Of a DNA stretch of 64,000 bases, positions 25,951 to 36,204 are shown piece after piece. The notes under the pieces are model-generated. The model was not told where the DNA came from. It saw only the letters and a list, made by a program, of their open reading frames with translations, and did no database searches. The position numbers were made by a program, and so were the translations under genes. Source of the stretch: Mesostigma viride (taxonomy: Eukaryota; Streptophyta; Mesostigmatophyceae; Mesostigmatales; Mesostigmataceae). The number at the start of each line of letters is the position of its first letter. Position 1 is the stretch's first letter. The stretch is taken from NCBI GenBank assembly GCA_009746045.1, contig RPFO01000402.1:1-64000 (forward strand), in the 5' to 3' direction.

Positions 25951-26899
25951 CCAATCCCTTCTTTTCTTTAGGGGTCACATCCCCTGCCAGGGACCCTTGA
26001 AGTAGCTTGAAATGTCCTTCACTCCAGCTTGAAGCTTGAACAGATGTCTTTAATGGCCAATGCCATTCCCCCAGCCCTTTCTTTTAAGGAACTGGAAAAG
26101 AAACAGATCTGCCACAGGGAAAACCATTTCATGAGAAATGGAGAAAACCTATGGAAGTGGCATTACAGAGTACCACCAGATATTAGAAGCACACAAAATT
26201 AAATACATACAGGTTAATTCTATGAGGTCTTCTCCAGGAATTAATCCCATCACCTCGGTAGAGCCTCCAGTACAATGACCTTCTGGCGGTGAGTTACATT
26301 AATCCCAGATACTAATCCCATAAAACCCAGTACATATTCAATATAAGTACAATAAATCCATGACAATTAAAATACCACTTGACAAAGTAAGGCGTATTAC
26401 AATAGTTTGCCTGTCATTCTCTCAACAGGGGTCTATTGGCGCCCGTCTTACGGCGCCCGTCTACTTGCCAGATGGTAAACTGCCACAGCAAACAAATGAC
26501 AAAATGAAACACATAGGCAACAATTAAATCCTGCCCTGGGGAACTAGGGAAGTCTGAACAGGCAAACACCTGAACAGGCCAGCTTGTAGAAACATAATAC
26601 CAGGGAATCGAACCCCGCCCTATAAACCCCAGAATAAAGGTTCCCAGACCATTGTGAGAAGTATGTACAAATATACATTTCTTTTAAAATAGAATACATG
26701 GTCTGTAATGGACCTGTCAACCTTGTGTAGTCAACAGCATGAACCCCAGCCAAAACCTGGCTGTATCCTGATTAAAATCAGAGTGAGTGTACCATGGTCC
26801 ATGAGCCTTAGTACAGACTAAAATACAGGTATTATGCCAGTCACAATGCTGACACTACCACACAATCTGCTCTCCAATGCCCTATAACCATGCACCAGC
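25951..26899 (-). other. 3' untranslated region of copy 1
   Basis: About 950 bp between the pol stop and the LTR, AT-richer than gag-pol. It ends next to the LTR in a purine tract (aaagaaaagaaggg on the element strand), the likely polypurine tract that primes plus-strand DNA. No credible gene; a 69-codon frame (26544-26753) is present in both copies but looks incidental. Confidence 0.7.
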
Positions 26900-29800
26900 T
26901 TAGACAGCTTGCTGAGATGGGTCCATCAGAGACTGAAGAACCTTGTATTGCACTGCTGCCTTCTGCACTAGCTTGGTCAAAGCATCAGCAGGATTGTCAA
27001 CCCCAGGGATATGCTCAATATTGGCCAAGGAGGACAACTCCTTAAGAAGGAGATAATCCAAGTCCCTACTTCTGGCCATCTGCCTGTGCACAAACTGCAC
27101 CATCCCCATGGAGTCTGTTTTTAGAAGAGTGGTAACCTGAAGTGGCCAAGGAGTGTTAGAAGTCATCTGATGAAGCAACTCCTTCAGATAAAGGCTTGTG
27201 TGAATGCCTTCACAAATAGCCCTGCATTCTGCCACATCACTGCTGACAGCCACCCGTTTGTGCAGGCGACTAAACCAGCTCACCAAACTCCCCAGGCCTT
27301 CCTGTCTGAGCACAAAGAGCCCTGCAGCCCTGCCCCTGACCTTGGAGACCTGCCTGCTGTCCATTGAGCTATCCACATACAGCTCCATGCAAATGGGTTG
27401 TGATAAATCCACTGCAGACAACAGAATGCCAGATGAAGCCCTGACCTGATCAGCCACCTTGGCAGACCCTAGCTCCACCAGCATGTCATCAGGCAACCTG
27501 GCTATGACCATAAGGTCTGGCCTGGAAATGCCTGCCACCCAAGCAACCATGCCCCTCACCATGGGACACAGTGCCTGTGTGATGGTTGGAGGAAGCTTGC
27601 TAATGAGGGTCTCTTGATAGTCATTGCCCCCCACCAGCAGCATACGCCACTCCCCTCCCTTCTTCACCAGTGTGGCCTCCATGCCCACAAACAGCAGAGG
27701 CTCATTCTCCACCTGCCATTGCTCCCTACCCAGAGGAAACTTGGACTTAATGATGGAGATCAGCTCCTTAAGCCACGACGTGGGAGCTATCAGATGTAGG
27801 TCATCCCCGTGCAGCGAAGCATACACTGGCAGGCCTTCCCATTGCCCCAGAAACAGACAGGGGTCTACAGGAGAGACCTTCAAGTTGCAATGCTCCTTCA
27901 GGAAACGGTTGAGAGTCTCCCTCCAGATTATTGGACTTGACCTCAGGCCCTCCAGGCCCTTGAGGATTTTAAGGAACTCCGTGTGGATGTCCCTTTTCCA
28001 TACAGCAGGCACCCTAACATAGAAAGGCGTCTTGCCCTCCCACTTTTCCTGTGCCACATCTGCATCACCCTCCAGAAATGCCCTCTTGAAGTCTATCACC
28101 ACTGAGCCATAGTCCAAGCCCTTGTTGAGAAGGCCTAGAAAGACACACAGCAGCAGCCTCCAAGTATCATGCAGCATGCCAGGGGTATACAACTCCTCAG
28201 CAGTGCACTCACCAGTACCCTTGAACTCATTCAGCACTGGCCTGACATGTGGTACCTTGACCCCGTCCACCTCCTTCATCTTGATGACAAACTTGAGCTT
28301 GAGTAGACGTCGTGCAGGAGGCAGGTCATTGACAGGTTCCACGCATTTCTTGGAGATCCAGTCCTCCCCAGATTTAATGAGACCCAGTGTGACCTGGGGA
28401 CACATAATGGGAGAGGACATGAGCTTCACCAGGCCTTGGTAGTTGATAGGGCTGTGTCCAGCAAGTGAGTGAGGACCAATGCCCAAACTGCTTGGATGAC
28501 TAGCAGCTGGCAGTATGAGGTCATCAACCAAGGGCTCCTGCCCCTGGCACACTTGCACACGCTTAACCGTCCTGGTTACTGCACGTGATAGGTGAGTGGT
28601 CCTGAAATTAATCAGTGGGACCTGACCAGCCCCTTCCTTAGTCAGGAGAGAGGACGTGATCACTACCCCATCCTGGCATAGGAAATTCTGCCCCAGAAGA
28701 GCAGGTCCTTGATAGCCCTCCAAGACACAAAAAGCAGTGTCCTGTCCAAGGATAGGAATGAATACCTCACCCAGTACCTTCACGTGTACCCCGCCACTGA
28801 AGTCAGACACAAACTGATAGCTGGGTTCAGACATGCTGTACCCTGCTGCAGCCCTGGTCCCAATAATGGAGACCTGAGAATTAGTGTCTACCTCTAAGGC
28901 AGTGTCCAGCCCCAGATTGCCATGCCACCTGAGCTTGGCTACCTTGGGCTGCTTCTTGGCCCTTTGTAGAGCCCCAATCAATCCAGCCAAACTTGTCCCC
29001 CTGGGCTTGGTTAGTGCCTTGGGCTTGACAGTTGACTCCCCAGCTGTTGACCTTGCAGCCTGTTCAACAAGTACCTCTGCAACCTGGCCAGGGCTGACAG
29101 ATTCCCCTGCAACAGATGTGGTCGTTGCGTCAGTGATGTCACCTGGGACCTGAAAATCCTGCAGATCCTGTGAGCCTTGTGCCTGACTGCCCTCATTCAT
29201 CAGGTTAGGCTTGACATATGACCAACTCAGCCGGTGTACATGCTTTGGTTCGTCCTCCATGCTGACCAAGCATGCGTGGCTAGCTTCATCAACCTGGGTA
29301 ACCACCCCAGGACTCCAGCTACCACGTTTGCCATAAAGGCTAGGTTCCTTCCAAGCTAGGACCTTCTGACCCACTTGTGGCTCCAGCATCTTCCAACCCC
29401 GGTCCTTCTCCCTCAGCTTGGCAAAGGTGACATGTGCAGCATGTTTCCAGCCCTCCAGCACATGTGGTGGGCACAGGCCATGATATAGACCCATTGGGCT
29501 GACAGCAACTCCATCATAGTAGAAGTTAACCCTGCTGTTCAGCTGCTGCTCCACGTTCCTCAGCCATGCACTCCTGACAAGTGCAGGTGCAGACAAGGGT
29601 ACCCAGTCTTCAGAGATGATCAATTTCTTGACCTCCTGGATTGCCCTCTCGATAGCACCCTGCTGCCCATGAGCCTCCCTAGGTGTAACCAGCAACTCAG
29701 GAAGGGTAGGATCACCCTTGAGATGCTGAAACTGCATGTCCACCTGGATCCTTGTGGTAGGAAACTTGGCTCTTACATTCTGCAGGGCAGCCAGCAAGTA

Positions 29801-30385
29801 CCTGTTCTTCATAGAAGGTAAATGCTCCAGCACCTTGTATTTCGTGTACCTGTCCACGCACACCAACAGTTGCATGCCCCTGATGTGTTGGATATCACAC
29901 TGCAGATCACCAATGCTCTGAGGTAGAGCTTTGGCATGTGATTTCCTGGGCTTGTTGGAGGACAACTGGCACTTACACCGTGAGGCAGCTTGCTGACACG
30001 CCTTAAGAAGGGGTGCCCTGCCCATACGGAAGGCAAAGTTGTTTGACAGAGAAGTGGCATGCCCAAACATGTTGTGGATTCGGGCACCCAACTCCTGGTA
30101 CACAGAGGAAGCAGTCCCTGGCACAGTCAGGACTGTGCTGTCAGGTTGTCCAGCATCACCATGCTGACTTCCATCCTGTTCTGACTCAGAGCCTGAGTCA
30201 CCCTGCTCATGCCCAACACCTGGACCGCCAGCAGGGACCACATGCATACCACCAGAGGCCTTCACACCCCTCTGTGGTTGTACATTGGTTTCTCTCAAAA
30301 TGAGAGGTCCACCCTCGTGCCCAGCACGAGGATGCATAGGGTCAGACATACTTACAGCTGCATCAGCTGTCAAGGACGTCTTCAT
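26900..30385 (-). CDS. pol: retrotransposon pol polyprotein (INT-PR-RT-RH), copy 1
   Basis: A 1,161-residue frame with the same domains as the copy 2 pol: integrase zinc region and D164/D216/E246 core, retropepsin-like segment at about 490-575 with D500 in VDTNS, RT with D765 and the HGDD motif (861-862), and RNase H with D1005/E1053/D1091. One residue difference from copy 2 was noticed (Ser versus Thr near 877). The frame is open for a further 47 codons upstream of the first Met, up to the gag stop, so pol is probably made by readthrough. It is intact. Confidence 0.92.
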   Translation of the reverse strand: MKTSLTADAAVSMSDPMHPRAGHEGGPLILRETNVQPQRGVKASGGMHVVPAGGPGVGHEQGDSGSESEQDGSQHGDAGQPDSTVLTVPGTASSVYQELGARIHNMFGHATSLSNNFAFRMGRAPLLKACQQAASRCKCQLSSNKPRKSHAKALPQSIGDLQCDIQHIRGMQLLVCVDRYTKYKVLEHLPSMKNRYLLAALQNVRAKFPTTRIQVDMQFQHLKGDPTLPELLVTPREAHGQQGAIERAIQEVKKLIISEDWVPLSAPALVRSAWLRNVEQQLNSRVNFYYDGVAVSPMGLYHGLCPPHVLEGWKHAAHVTFAKLREKDRGWKMLEPQVGQKVLAWKEPSLYGKRGSWSPGVVTQVDEASHACLVSMEDEPKHVHRLSWSYVKPNLMNEGSQAQGSQDLQDFQVPGDITDATTTSVAGESVSPGQVAEVLVEQAARSTAGESTVKPKALTKPRGTSLAGLIGALQRAKKQPKVAKLRWHGNLGLDTALEVDTNSQVSIIGTRAAAGYSMSEPSYQFVSDFSGGVHVKVLGEVFIPILGQDTAFCVLEGYQGPALLGQNFLCQDGVVITSSLLTKEGAGQVPLINFRTTHLSRAVTRTVKRVQVCQGQEPLVDDLILPAASHPSSLGIGPHSLAGHSPINYQGLVKLMSSPIMCPQVTLGLIKSGEDWISKKCVEPVNDLPPARRLLKLKFVIKMKEVDGVKVPHVRPVLNEFKGTGECTAEELYTPGMLHDTWRLLLCVFLGLLNKGLDYGSVVIDFKRAFLEGDADVAQEKWEGKTPFYVRVPAVWKRDIHTEFLKILKGLEGLRSSPIIWRETLNRFLKEHCNLKVSPVDPCLFLGQWEGLPVYASLHGDDLHLIAPTSWLKELISIIKSKFPLGREQWQVENEPLLFVGMEATLVKKGGEWRMLLVGGNDYQETLISKLPPTITQALCPMVRGMVAWVAGISRPDLMVIARLPDDMLVELGSAKVADQVRASSGILLSAVDLSQPICMELYVDSSMDSRQVSKVRGRAAGLFVLRQEGLGSLVSWFSRLHKRVAVSSDVAECRAICEGIHTSLYLKELLHQMTSNTPWPLQVTTLLKTDSMGMVQFVHRQMARSRDLDYLLLKELSSLANIEHIPGVDNPADALTKLVQKAAVQYKVLQSLMDPSQQAV

Positions 30386-30526
30386 AGGAACCTGTACCTC
30401 TCCAGGTGACCTGGGGCCACACTGAACCTGGAGATCACCCTCTTGTTGCCCAGATATAAAATCTGCATTGGAGCACCTGGCCTCCCCCTTGGGTGAATTA
30501 AGGTGTGTAGGGGTTGCCTCAGACAG

Positions 30527-31642
30527 TCACTGCTCCTTGTTGTCTTCTTGCTGACTGCCCTTTGAAGGCTGGCCTGCCTGGGACTTGTTGTTGTTCTTCT
30601 TGTTGTTGTTGTTATTCTTGTTGCTGCCCTGGCCCTGGGACTTCTTGAAGCTGGGACACTCCTTCTTGATGTGCCCCCACCCCTTGCACAGGTAGCATTG
30701 TATCTTGGACTTGCCCTGGCCACTGCCCCCATTGTCAGACGCGTTGCCCTGCTTGGGCTGACCACCCACCCGCCTGAACACCGACTTGGAGTGTGACCTC
30801 CTGTCAGAATCAGGTGAATGATCTCCCTTGCGCTTGTGATGGTTGCCCCTACGCCCTCCTTGGCTTCGGTCAGCCTCAGACGTCTTGGAGCCACCCTGGG
30901 TACGCCCGCCTGCCTGGGTAGCCTTCACTGCTGGCACTCCACCCTCAAACAGCTCCTCTGCCTCGAGTGCTTGTTTAATGATGACCTTGTAGGCCTTCAG
31001 GGTAGAGTGTGGGGCACACATGACTTTTAAGGAGCCACGTGTCGCCTTATCCAGCCCAGAAACCTTGAGCCAGTTGGTTAGGGCTATGTTATCAGCGACA
31101 TTAAAGCCGTGAGCCCTGCCCTCCTCAACCATCTTACAATAGTTGAGAAAGTTCTGGATCAGGTCCCCCTTGACCTCCCACCCTTGGTACTTGTCCTGCC
31201 AATGGATGCCCACTTTCTTCCTCTGGTCCTCCAGCAGCTCCTTCAGCTCAGCCACGTACAGTGCCCAGGCCTTATTGGCCTTTTTGCACTCCCTGGTTAG
31301 GTCCTTAATCTGGTCAGTACACTTGCCAAAAGTGCTACTGCCTATCCAGATTTGATAGTAATTTGTACCACCGTACAAGCTAGGGAACCCTTCCAATCCC
31401 TCCACAAACTCTTCAGCCTGCTTAGGCTTGGAGTCTGAGGTTACAGGCTGCAACTGATTGACAATTAAAAGACCCTGTGTGGTAAGATCAAAGCCATGAA
31501 TAGCTTGTGCATTATTATTATTGTGAGGAAGGTTGGTAATCTCTCCGGTAAGCCCCACGTCATCTACGTGAGCGGTTCCACTACCAGCACCCCCATTATT
31601 ATTCCCACTGGCTGGACCCTTGCTACGGCGTCCCTCAGCCAT
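30527..31642 (-). CDS. gag: retrotransposon gag, copy 1
   Basis: A 371-residue capsid/nucleocapsid protein. A Gly/Asn-rich N-terminus and a helical capsid-like region (about 70-235) precede a basic stretch, a CCHC zinc knuckle at 316-329 (CYLCKGWGHIKKEC) and an Asn/Lys-rich tail. It packages the element's RNA. It ends in CAG TGA CTG, in frame with pol. It is identical in length to copy 2. Confidence 0.92.
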   Translation of the reverse strand: MAEGRRSKGPASGNNNGGAGSGTAHVDDVGLTGEITNLPHNNNNAQAIHGFDLTTQGLLIVNQLQPVTSDSKPKQAEEFVEGLEGFPSLYGGTNYYQIWIGSSTFGKCTDQIKDLTRECKKANKAWALYVAELKELLEDQRKKVGIHWQDKYQGWEVKGDLIQNFLNYCKMVEEGRAHGFNVADNIALTNWLKVSGLDKATRGSLKVMCAPHSTLKAYKVIIKQALEAEELFEGGVPAVKATQAGGRTQGGSKTSEADRSQGGRRGNHHKRKGDHSPDSDRRSHSKSVFRRVGGQPKQGNASDNGGSGQGKSKIQCYLCKGWGHIKKECPSFKKSQGQGSNKNNNNNKKNNNKSQAGQPSKGSQQEDNKEQ

Positions 31643-31811
31643 CCTGCACTACCAGCTATTCAAAGAACACCTTAACGAAGCAGCAGAAAATATGTACAAA
31701 ATTTTTGTGTCGCCTCTGCCGCCTGCGCCGGTGTCGCTGCCGCCCCGCGAATTGCCGCCGAAATTCGACAAAAAAAATGTCGACAAGTACTGCAGAAGAA
31801 AATTAGGCCGA

Positions 31812-32522
31812 CTAGTAGTCAAGGCCCCTGAAGTCGCAGTACGTGTATACGAACTCACGATCCTCCATATCCAGCTCCGGACCTGCACCGGTATGAATTA
31901 AAACCGGCGTGCTCCCCGCCGCGTAAGTTGCGACGCGCCGACGCGCGACGAGGCGCAGAGGATGTGTAAAGATCGTCAATAATTCCCACCCCGCGGGAAT
32001 CCACTCTCGCACAGAGGCGAGAAATGCCACCAGGTTAATTAAAACCTGGCGCTCGCGACTGCGTACGCCGCGAGTGAGCAGCGATAACAGCGCGAGATCC
32101 TGAAACAAATTTGTTGACACCGCCGGCGCGCCCCCCGTGCGTAGCGATGCCCAGTTTTGCAGGTTTCTCTGGTAACCGGTGAGTGAAGAGAGGACGTTGT
32201 CCAACTCCTCAATGGCAGTCGTGACTTCGGTCACCGACCGCAAACCTCCCCGCACCTGGACCGTAAATGTCGATAAAATGTTTCGAATCTGGTCCAACAG
32301 GTTGCGGATTGCCGGCACCAGTGCTGGCAAATCGGGGTCCTCGGGGTTATCCCCGAGCAATGCGTGAGCTGCACGCTGCTGACGATGAAGCTCGTCGAGC
32401 GAAACTGTAACTTCGTCGAGCAATTGTTGCCACGACGGCACAGTTGGTCTTGACGAAGAACCAGCCGGCGGAGCGGCTATTTCCTCATCGTCCGGAATCC
32501 GAAATTCTTCCGAATTTGGCAT
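31812..32522 (-). CDS. leader ORF of the retrotransposon (ORF0), copy 1
   Basis: 236 residues from ATG 32522, located between the LTR and gag. Same content as the copy 2 ORF at 40628: acidic N-terminus, long helical coiled-coil-like centre, then a hydrophobic segment. Copia elements normally have no gene here. It is CpG-rich, unlike gag-pol. The function is unknown. Confidence 0.7.
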   Translation of the reverse strand: MPNSEEFRIPDDEEIAAPPAGSSSRPTVPSWQQLLDEVTVSLDELHRQQRAAHALLGDNPEDPDLPALVPAIRNLLDQIRNILSTFTVQVRGGLRSVTEVTTAIEELDNVLSSLTGYQRNLQNWASLRTGGAPAVSTNLFQDLALLSLLTRGVRSRERQVLINLVAFLASVREWIPAGWELLTIFTHPLRLVARRRVATYAAGSTPVLIHTGAGPELDMEDREFVYTYCDFRGLDY

Positions 32523-32546
32523 CTTTTTGACAGAGCGTGTAATACG

Positions 32547-33163
32547 AGTTGTGAGGGTAAGAATGCCACGAATTCCGCCATGGTTCTTGCAGGAAGTTGC
32601 CTTTATTAACAATCAGGAAACACAGACGTAAGTCACGTCACTTCCAAGACTGCACGCAGCACAGACGACAGGGTCGCAGTGCCAAGAGAACGTGCACGCA
32701 AGAACTAGCGTCCCGGTGTGACCAAGTCACTCATATAGCTTACTAGGGACGCGTCCAAGTATTCAGCTGCACTGTCACAGCTGAACTGTCAATCAATTGA
32801 TTACACAGACTCTGGCACGCCTTTGGCGCGCAGATCTATCAATTGTCCATACGGCTAGTCCTGTGGACCTATCCGTACACTAGTCAGCATCAATTGTCTC
32901 ATAGGTCCTGGCGCGCTACAGTGCGCCTACCTATCAATTGACCATCAAGTCCTGTACAAGTCCTGTCAACGTCCTGCGGACTATCAAAGTGACACTTGTA
33001 CATCCTGTGTCCGTACGCGCCCACAGTGGCGCGCCGGGTACTGTCGGCACAGCCTAGGAAACGTCATAACTTTTACGTTCCTTAACCAAATGAGGCGTTC
33101 AAGGTGCCGTTGGAAAGAGCGTAACAATCTCTATCCATCTAACGTAAATCCTTTACGTTAACT
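32547..33163 (-). repeat. 5' LTR of copy 1
   Basis: 617 bp. Its inner end matches the consensus CCCTCACAACT, and its outer edge AGTTAAC abuts the ATATC duplication at 33164-33168. Confidence 0.95.
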
Positions 33164-33629
33164 ATATCAGCTGCGGCACGTGTTCTTGGGACGCGTGCTC
33201 GTTCATCATGTCCGCGCACAGTCGGCGAGTGACCTCGCTCACCCGCGCGTGCGAGATCATGTCGCACATCTGCTCGCGGTTCATGCCGCGGATGTACGAG
33301 TCGGGGTACCGGGGGTACACGGCCTTGAAGATCTCGACGGCCCTGTGCCTCGGCATCCCCTTGGCGACCCCTTTGTTGCAGAACTCGGGCGCGTCCTCTC
33401 CCTCGTATTCCAGCCCCTCCTGCGCGGCGGCTTCGAGGGCGGCCGACATCATCACGTGGCGAGCGCTCGGCCGCGTCCGTTTCGCGGGTGACCGTTTCTT
33501 GGTCGCGGCGGCTCTCGGCTTCGTCCGCTTGGTCTTGGCCGAAGTACCGGTACCACCGGCGGTCTTCTTCGCCACGCCGGCGGCGGTCTTCCTCGTCCTC
33601 GCGCGCGACCGTTTCGTCCCGGCCGGCAT
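33164..33629 (-). pseudogene. N-terminal part of the viral gene split by copy 1
   Basis: About 155 residues starting MPAGTKRSRART. A very basic Lys/Arg/Ala/Thr N-terminal tail (about 1-55) is followed by a region homologous to the neighbouring intact gene (GLEYEGEDAPEFCNKGVAKG, AVYPRYPDSY, CDMISHARVSEV). Coding stops abruptly where the LTR begins, with the frame closing after a few bases of LTR. The remainder is at 24373-25333. It lies 48 bp downstream of its intact paralogue on the same strand, so a tandem pair existed before the insertion. The fragment could still be expressed. Confidence 0.85.
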
Positions 33630-33677
33630 GTCGTCGCGTCTCTATCATGCATGCTATAGAGACACATTTTGTTCGTC

Positions 33678-34964
33678 TTACCGCCTAGTACTGCCCCCGA
33701 AATAGCCGGCGTCGTATCGGACCGCGTCACTCCTCCCTGGCCGCACCGCGGTGGGGAGTTCCGGTCCGTACGCGACCTGCGCGTCGGTTTCCGGGGGCGA
33801 CGCGAGGTACTCGGCCATCGCCTCTCTCACTCGGTCGACGGCGGAGGCGCCGTACCCCGCGGCCGCGTCCCGCCACTCCGTCGCCTTCTCGGCGGCCATG
33901 GGGCCGTACAAGCGGGCCGCGTCCCCCGCTTCTCCGGCCTTCTGCATGCCCCACTCCAGGGCTCGGGAGGACATCTCCCTCAATCGATCCTGGAAACTCG
34001 GACCGTCGACCGACGGCGCCGGGTCGTCGAAGAGGATGTCGTGCGCGTGTCGGGGAGCCGCCGAGGTGTTCTGCGTGACGGGCGACGCCCCGGGCGGCCG
34101 CGTCGACTCGCCGCCTCCGCCCGGCATCCTCGCCAGCGATTGGCCCAGTGTGGACGGGACGGGAGTCTTGGCGAGCTGGAGGAGCGTGGGGATCGCGGTC
34201 GCCGTGAACCCGGCCTTCAGCACGCCGTTGGGCTGGTACATGCTCCTGAGCGCGCCCATACCGAGCATCGCGCCTCGCAGCCACAAAGGGGCCTGGCCCA
34301 GCACGCTCTCGACCCCCGGGGCGGACAACACGATCTGGCCGAGCTGGGCGGCGTCGCCCGCCGCGCCCGCGGCCTTGCGCGCGAAATCGGAGATCGACTT
34401 CATCGCGCGGGTCGGGACGAGTTTGCGCAGGAAGCGGAACCGTTGGTGCGGCTTCAGACGCTCGGAGATCATCTCGCACAAGATCCGCTTGGGGATGCCC
34501 GCGTACGCCTCCGCCGGTCTGTCGTCGAGCGCGGCGGCGATCGCCACGAGGTGCGCCATCCTCCCCGGGTCGGTGTTGGCGTCCATCAGTTTCGCGCACA
34601 CGAGTTTGGTCATGGCGTCCACGGCGTCGTACGACATCTTCTCGCACATCTCGTCGCGCGTCATCTCCTGCAGCTGGGCTTCCGGGAAGTCCGGGTACAC
34701 CGCCCGGAAAAGCCTCAGCGCCCTGGCCATCGTCAGCCCCTTGGCGACCCCGTGGGAGCAGAACGGGGCGTCCTCGCCGGGGTACTCGAGCCCCGGGGCC
34801 GTGGCCGACGCGAACGCCGCCGCCATGACGGCGTGGTGCCGCGACCGCGGGCGGGTCGTCCCGCGCACATCCCACGCGCTCCTCGCCATGTCGTCCGAAC
34901 GCGGCGCGGCGCCGGGAGGGCGTCGCGTCGACGGGACGCGCGTCGATCTGCGATTCGTCGGCAT
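33678..34964 (-). CDS. large hypothetical protein, intact paralogue of the split gene
   Basis: A 428-residue protein. A basic, probably disordered N-terminus (1-40) leads to a conserved helical domain (about 55-200; GLEYPGEDAPFCSHGVAKG, MTRDEMCEKMSYDAV, HQRFRFLRKLVPTRA). Hydrophobic helices follow (IVLSAPGVESVLG, LWLRGAMLGMGAL). The C-terminal third is Ala/Gly/Pro-rich. Repeated short helices of the type ILCEMIS and EMCEKMSYDAV suggest a repeat-built fold. Keeping two tandem copies suggests an abundant structural or scaffolding protein, but no family is recognised. A TATACC box lies just upstream of the ATG. Confidence 0.7.
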   Translation of the reverse strand: MPTNRRSTRVPSTRRPPGAAPRSDDMARSAWDVRGTTRPRSRHHAVMAAAFASATAPGLEYPGEDAPFCSHGVAKGLTMARALRLFRAVYPDFPEAQLQEMTRDEMCEKMSYDAVDAMTKLVCAKLMDANTDPGRMAHLVAIAAALDDRPAEAYAGIPKRILCEMISERLKPHQRFRFLRKLVPTRAMKSISDFARKAAGAAGDAAQLGQIVLSAPGVESVLGQAPLWLRGAMLGMGALRSMYQPNGVLKAGFTATAIPTLLQLAKTPVPSTLGQSLARMPGGGGESTRPPGASPVTQNTSAAPRHAHDILFDDPAPSVDGPSFQDRLREMSSRALEWGMQKAGEAGDAARLYGPMAAEKATEWRDAAAGYGASAVDRVREAMAEYLASPPETDAQVAYGPELPTAVRPGRSDAVRYDAGYFGGSTRR

Positions 34965-35034
34965 CGTTTGTCGGTATATCTAGTCCAGCCGAATATTTTT
35001 ATGCCGATGGGTACATATACATAAACGGGGCGGC

Positions 35035-35505
35035 ATGACGGACCCGTCGCCCGCGACGGCAGCCGGAGACACGGAGACCGCAAAGGACGAGTCGGACGTC
35101 CCGTTGTTCTTGCGGAACATGGAGATCGAATTCGCGCGCAGACAAGCCGCCGGGACGTTGAACACGTCCGTCGGGAACTGCCCAGTCCAGCCCACGTTGG
35201 TGGACATCAACCGCGCGCGATACGCCGCGGAGGACGCGAGACGCGCGAAGGAGGCCGCGGAGGCCAAGGCGGAACGAGCGAGGGTGGCCGAAGCCATGAC
35301 GAATCCGGACTTCGCCGCGTGTCGCGAAGAATTGCGCGCCGCCTACGAGGACACCGAGGGTGTCCCGTTCTTCATTTACGGCGCCAGGAGGTGGAAGGCC
35401 GAGGACGATTTCGCCCGCAAGTTCTGGGCGTTCCGCAAGTTCGTCCGGAAAGAGGCCGAGAGACTCGAGTACGAGTCGTGCCTCCGGATCATGGACGCCC
35501 GTTAA
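35035..35505 (+). CDS. hypothetical helical protein
   Basis: A 156-residue protein (MTDPSPATAAG) with an Ala/Glu/Arg-rich central helix (ARYAAEDARRAKEAAEAKAERARVAEAM) of coiled-coil type, and a Trp/Phe-rich C-terminal part (FFIYGARRWKAEDDFARKFWAF). No family is recognised. It is divergent from the gene at 33678 with a short AT-rich promoter region between. AATAAA follows at about 35582. Confidence 0.65.
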   Translation: MTDPSPATAAGDTETAKDESDVPLFLRNMEIEFARRQAAGTLNTSVGNCPVQPTLVDINRARYAAEDARRAKEAAEAKAERARVAEAMTNPDFAACREELRAAYEDTEGVPFFIYGARRWKAEDDFARKFWAFRKFVRKEAERLEYESCLRIMDAR

Positions 35506-35682
35506 AATCCCGGGAAAACGCCGAACCCGTCGGAGCACGAACTCGACGGTTCGAGCTTCCCGCCTCCCGCTTATGCTTATGAATAAACGAACCATTTACG
35601 TCCTATTTATTCTCGCACATGTCACGTGGAACCACCATCACAGGATCGCGCGCGGAGTGTCGGTTAGACGGTAGATCGCGCG

Positions 35683-36204
35683 TCACTTTTTAGATCGTTT
35701 GCGCGCGGAAGAGGTAGAACGGCGCGCGGTCGGCCCGGTACGCGCCGACGCGGGACGACGGCGGTGTCTCTTCTGCGCCTCGTCGTGGTCCCCGCCGGCG
35801 GGTATGAAGTCGATGTTCCCGTTCTCGAACGGGTAGTCGACCATGGGGATGTCGTCCATGTCGATCGCGTACGGGTTCTGAGGCGCGACGAACCCGTTCG
35901 GAACGGGGATCGCGATGTTGGGGTCTTGGAAGAGCCGGTCGGGAGGCGCGTGCCCGAGCGCGTCCATCGGGTCGTGGAGGTCGAGTCCCCGATTGAACAT
36001 GGGATCGATGTTCGTGACCGCGTGGGACCGCGCCGAGTGCCGCGTCCGTGTCCGGGTCCAGGCCCGTGTCCGGCTCGCGCTCGCTCTCGTCATTCGCTTC
36101 TTGACGGTAGGGGCTCCGGTTCTCTTTCCGCCGGAGTGCGCGGGGCACGACGCCGAGTTGCGACACCTGCGTCCGCTCGCGGTCGTGGCGCCACACCGTT
36201 TCAT
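35683..36204 (-). CDS. hypothetical protein with N-terminal Cys/His cluster
   Basis: A 173-residue protein. Residues 1-25 (KRCGATTASGRRCRNSASCPAHSG) form a C-x8-C-x5-C-x2-H cluster typical of small zinc-binding motifs seen at the start of various algal-virus proteins. The middle is basic. It is followed by a Pro/Asp/Asn-rich region (FQDPNIAIPVPNGFVAP) and a basic Ser/Arg tail. The function is unknown; DNA or RNA association is possible. Confidence 0.65.
   Translation of the reverse strand: MKRCGATTASGRRCRNSASCPAHSGGKRTGAPTVKKRMTRASASRTRAWTRTRTRHSARSHAVTNIDPMFNRGLDLHDPMDALGHAPPDRLFQDPNIAIPVPNGFVAPQNPYAIDMDDIPMVDYPFENGNIDFIPAGGDHDEAQKRHRRRPASARTGPTARRSTSSARKRSKK

Larger units (their letters stand above)
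25334..33163 (-). mobile_element. copia-like LTR retrotransposon, copy 1 (7,830 bp)
   Basis: A complete element in minus orientation: 617-bp LTRs, leader ORF, gag, in-frame UGA, pol, 3' untranslated region. Length and gene content equal copy 2, with only scattered single-base differences. The 5-bp duplication ATATC flanks it. RT and RNase H blocks are copia-like, but the protease lies after integrase. The gag-pol body is almost free of CpG, unlike the surrounding viral DNA, which points to a methylating eukaryotic host as its home. Confidence 0.95.

Noticed and set aside
26544-26753. 69-codon frame in the retrotransposon 3' region (also 46397-46606)
   Set aside because: Present in both copies only because the copies are nearly identical. 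No domain, and it lies in the untranslated region after pol.
25334-33163. Ty3/gypsy or retrovirus classification of the element
   Set aside because: Integrase precedes RT, and the RT and RNase H motifs are copia-like. No envelope-like gene was found; ORF0 has no signal peptide.
33669-35024. 451-codon open frame on the plus strand
   Set aside because: It lies opposite the intact paralogue at 33678-34964, whose domain is confirmed by the split homologue. The plus frame is a shadow.
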